Shown: in pieces, positions 63,366-64,000 of the stretch | How the letters are laid out: each line of letters starts with the position of its first letter | Position numbering within the stretch: the stretch's first letter is position 1 | Origin: Vulcanimicrobiota bacterium | GTDB taxonomy: Bacteria; Vulcanimicrobiota; Vulcanimicrobiia; Vulcanimicrobiales; Vulcanimicrobiaceae | Assembly (NCBI GenBank): GCA_027459645.1 | Contig: DAIDHQ010000040.1 | Span: 62,001 to 126,000 of the forward strand | Direction: 5' to 3' | Length of the DNA stretch: 64,000 bases | Notes under the pieces: model-generated | Told to the model about the DNA's origin: nothing | Seen by the model: only the letters and a program-made list of their open reading frames with translations | Database searches by the model: none | Position numbers and translations under genes: made by a program

Positions 63366-64000
63366 ATGAAGACGCAGACGGCGATCGCCGCACTTGGCGC
63401 CCTAACGTTGCTGCTTTCCGCCGCGGCGAGCGGCGCGGTCGACAAACAGCTCGAGAACATGCACGGCAGCGTCCGCTATCAAACGGGGAAAGCGATACAC
63501 GCTCTCGCGCCCAACGCCACCACCTCGCTTGCGGACAAGGATTACGCCATCACCGGAAGCGCCTCGCTTGCGGCCGTCGGGCTTCCCGATAGCTCGCGCG
63601 TGCTCGTCGGTTCCGACAGCAAAGTGCAGCTGGCATTTTTCGATCAAGCGGAGGGAACGACCGCGAAGTTCCTGGTGTTCAACGGCAAGGTGCGTTTCAT
63701 CGTCCAGCACCCCGCCGGCGCCAAAGCCGACTATACGTTCAAGACGGCGACCGCGAGCATCGCCGTTCGCGGTACGGAAGGCGACATCGAAACGACCAAG
63801 GACCAAGTGCGCGTCAACGTTTACGAAGTCTGCGACGCAAGCGAGCCCGTCGTGGTGACCACAAAAGACGGGAAGAGCTTCCAATTGATGCCCGGACAGT
63901 CGCTGCTCGCGCAACTCGTTAACGGAGTCGTGCAAACCCAGGTGCAGCAGCTCACGCAGCAGATGATCGATCAATTCTCGCCCGATTTCGGCGTGCCGTC
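63366..64000 (+). CDS. FecR-domain secreted protein (3' end outside window)
   Basis: At least 211 residues, open to the end of the window. Signal TAIAALGALTLLLSAAASGA, then a beta-rich domain with ITGSASLAAVGLPDSSRVLV, SKVQLAFF, FLVFNGKVRFIV, TATASIAVRGTEGDIET and LMPGQSLLA, the FecR periplasmic domain pattern (the A-V-R-G-T motif is diagnostic). Usually such proteins sense outer-membrane transport or act as wall-associated sensors; here no sigma factor is visible next to it. ATG 63366 chosen at the signal peptide; divergent from GH20 with 72 shared bases. Confidence 0.85.
   Translation, partial: MKTQTAIAALGALTLLLSAAASGAVDKQLENMHGSVRYQTGKAIHALAPNATTSLADKDYAITGSASLAAVGLPDSSRVLVGSDSKVQLAFFDQAEGTTAKFLVFNGKVRFIVQHPAGAKADYTFKTATASIAVRGTEGDIETTKDQVRVNVYEVCDASEPVVVTTKDGKSFQLMPGQSLLAQLVNGVVQTQVQQLTQQMIDQFSPDFGVP

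Overview
The window is a gene-dense stretch (no gene-free gap above about 180 bases) of a high-GC bacterial chromosome. Outer-membrane TonB-dependent receptors, several lipoproteins and signal-peptide proteins indicate a diderm (Gram-negative-type) cell. A cytochrome c oxidase operon with its heme A biosynthesis genes indicates aerobic respiration. Placement is inferred: the TonB receptors with a carboxypeptidase-like N-domain and the many unfamiliar secreted proteins fit an uncultured lineage such as Eremiobacterota (WPS-2), but no rRNA or other marker was seen to prove it. No transposase, integrase, tRNA, rRNA or CRISPR array was recognised. The sequence looks like ordinary chromosomal backbone cut at both ends, with a partial gene at each edge.

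Layout, left to right. 1-4110: partial metallo-beta-lactamase-fold hydrolase, quinone-oxidoreductase-like enzyme, TonB receptor 1. 4190-5906: small membrane protein, BolA, monothiol glutaredoxin and a mercaptopyruvate-type sulfurtransferase, which look like an Fe-S/sulfur unit. 5872-10318 (minus): two tandem acid-sphingomyelinase-like phosphodiesterases followed by two members (A, B) of an unfamiliar secreted family that I call the two-cysteine TIV family. 10317-16854: EVE-domain protein and two paralogous TonB receptors separated by a clear terminator. 16938-21449: Ppk1, EgtD, a lipoprotein and a lytic transglycosylase. 21448-25666: His-box membrane hydroxylase-like protein, glycolipid glycosyltransferase, SDR, ROK kinase, YkgJ-type Cys-cluster protein. 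25710-30217: a large Asp-box propeller protein and three small genes. 30325-34802 (minus): GH130, TM protein, RF3, lipoprotein, threonine-dehydratase-like enzyme in one coupled operon. 34861-41540: lipoprotein, TIV member C, ctaA-ctaB, MFS exporter, AidB-like acyl-CoA dehydrogenase, membrane protein. 41611-43889: TIV members D, E (frameshifted) and F. 43924-47926 (minus): caa3-type oxidase operon of the A2 (YSHPxV) subclass with a 36-codon ORF exactly filling the coxA-coxC gap. 48018-51236 (minus): amino-sugar operon NanE, BadF-type kinase, mini ImmA-like metallopeptidase, FAD oxidoreductase. 51341-54142: small membrane proteins, methyltransferase, APC permease. 54206-63293 (minus): operon GH20, permease fused to a PDZ domain, M20 dipeptidase, degenerate beta-lactamase-like protein, HyuA-like protein, TetR, CopD-like protein. 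63366-end: partial FecR-domain protein.

Functionally, the right half reads as scavenging of amino sugars and peptides: GH20 releases N-acetylhexosamines, the M20 enzyme cleaves dipeptides, and a sugar kinase with NanE feeds GlcNAc-6-phosphate. The middle reads as terminal-oxidase assembly. The most novel element is the TIV family: six copies at three loci, each with a signal peptide, an N-terminal signature around TIVxTxxSPxC, a mainly helical-looking body and just one further cysteine at the extreme C-terminus. This predicts a disulfide joining the two ends of each protein. Operons are unusually tight, with many ATGA, GTGA, TTGA, TGATG and TAATG stop/start overlaps, and two divergent gene pairs share a single CATG for both start codons.
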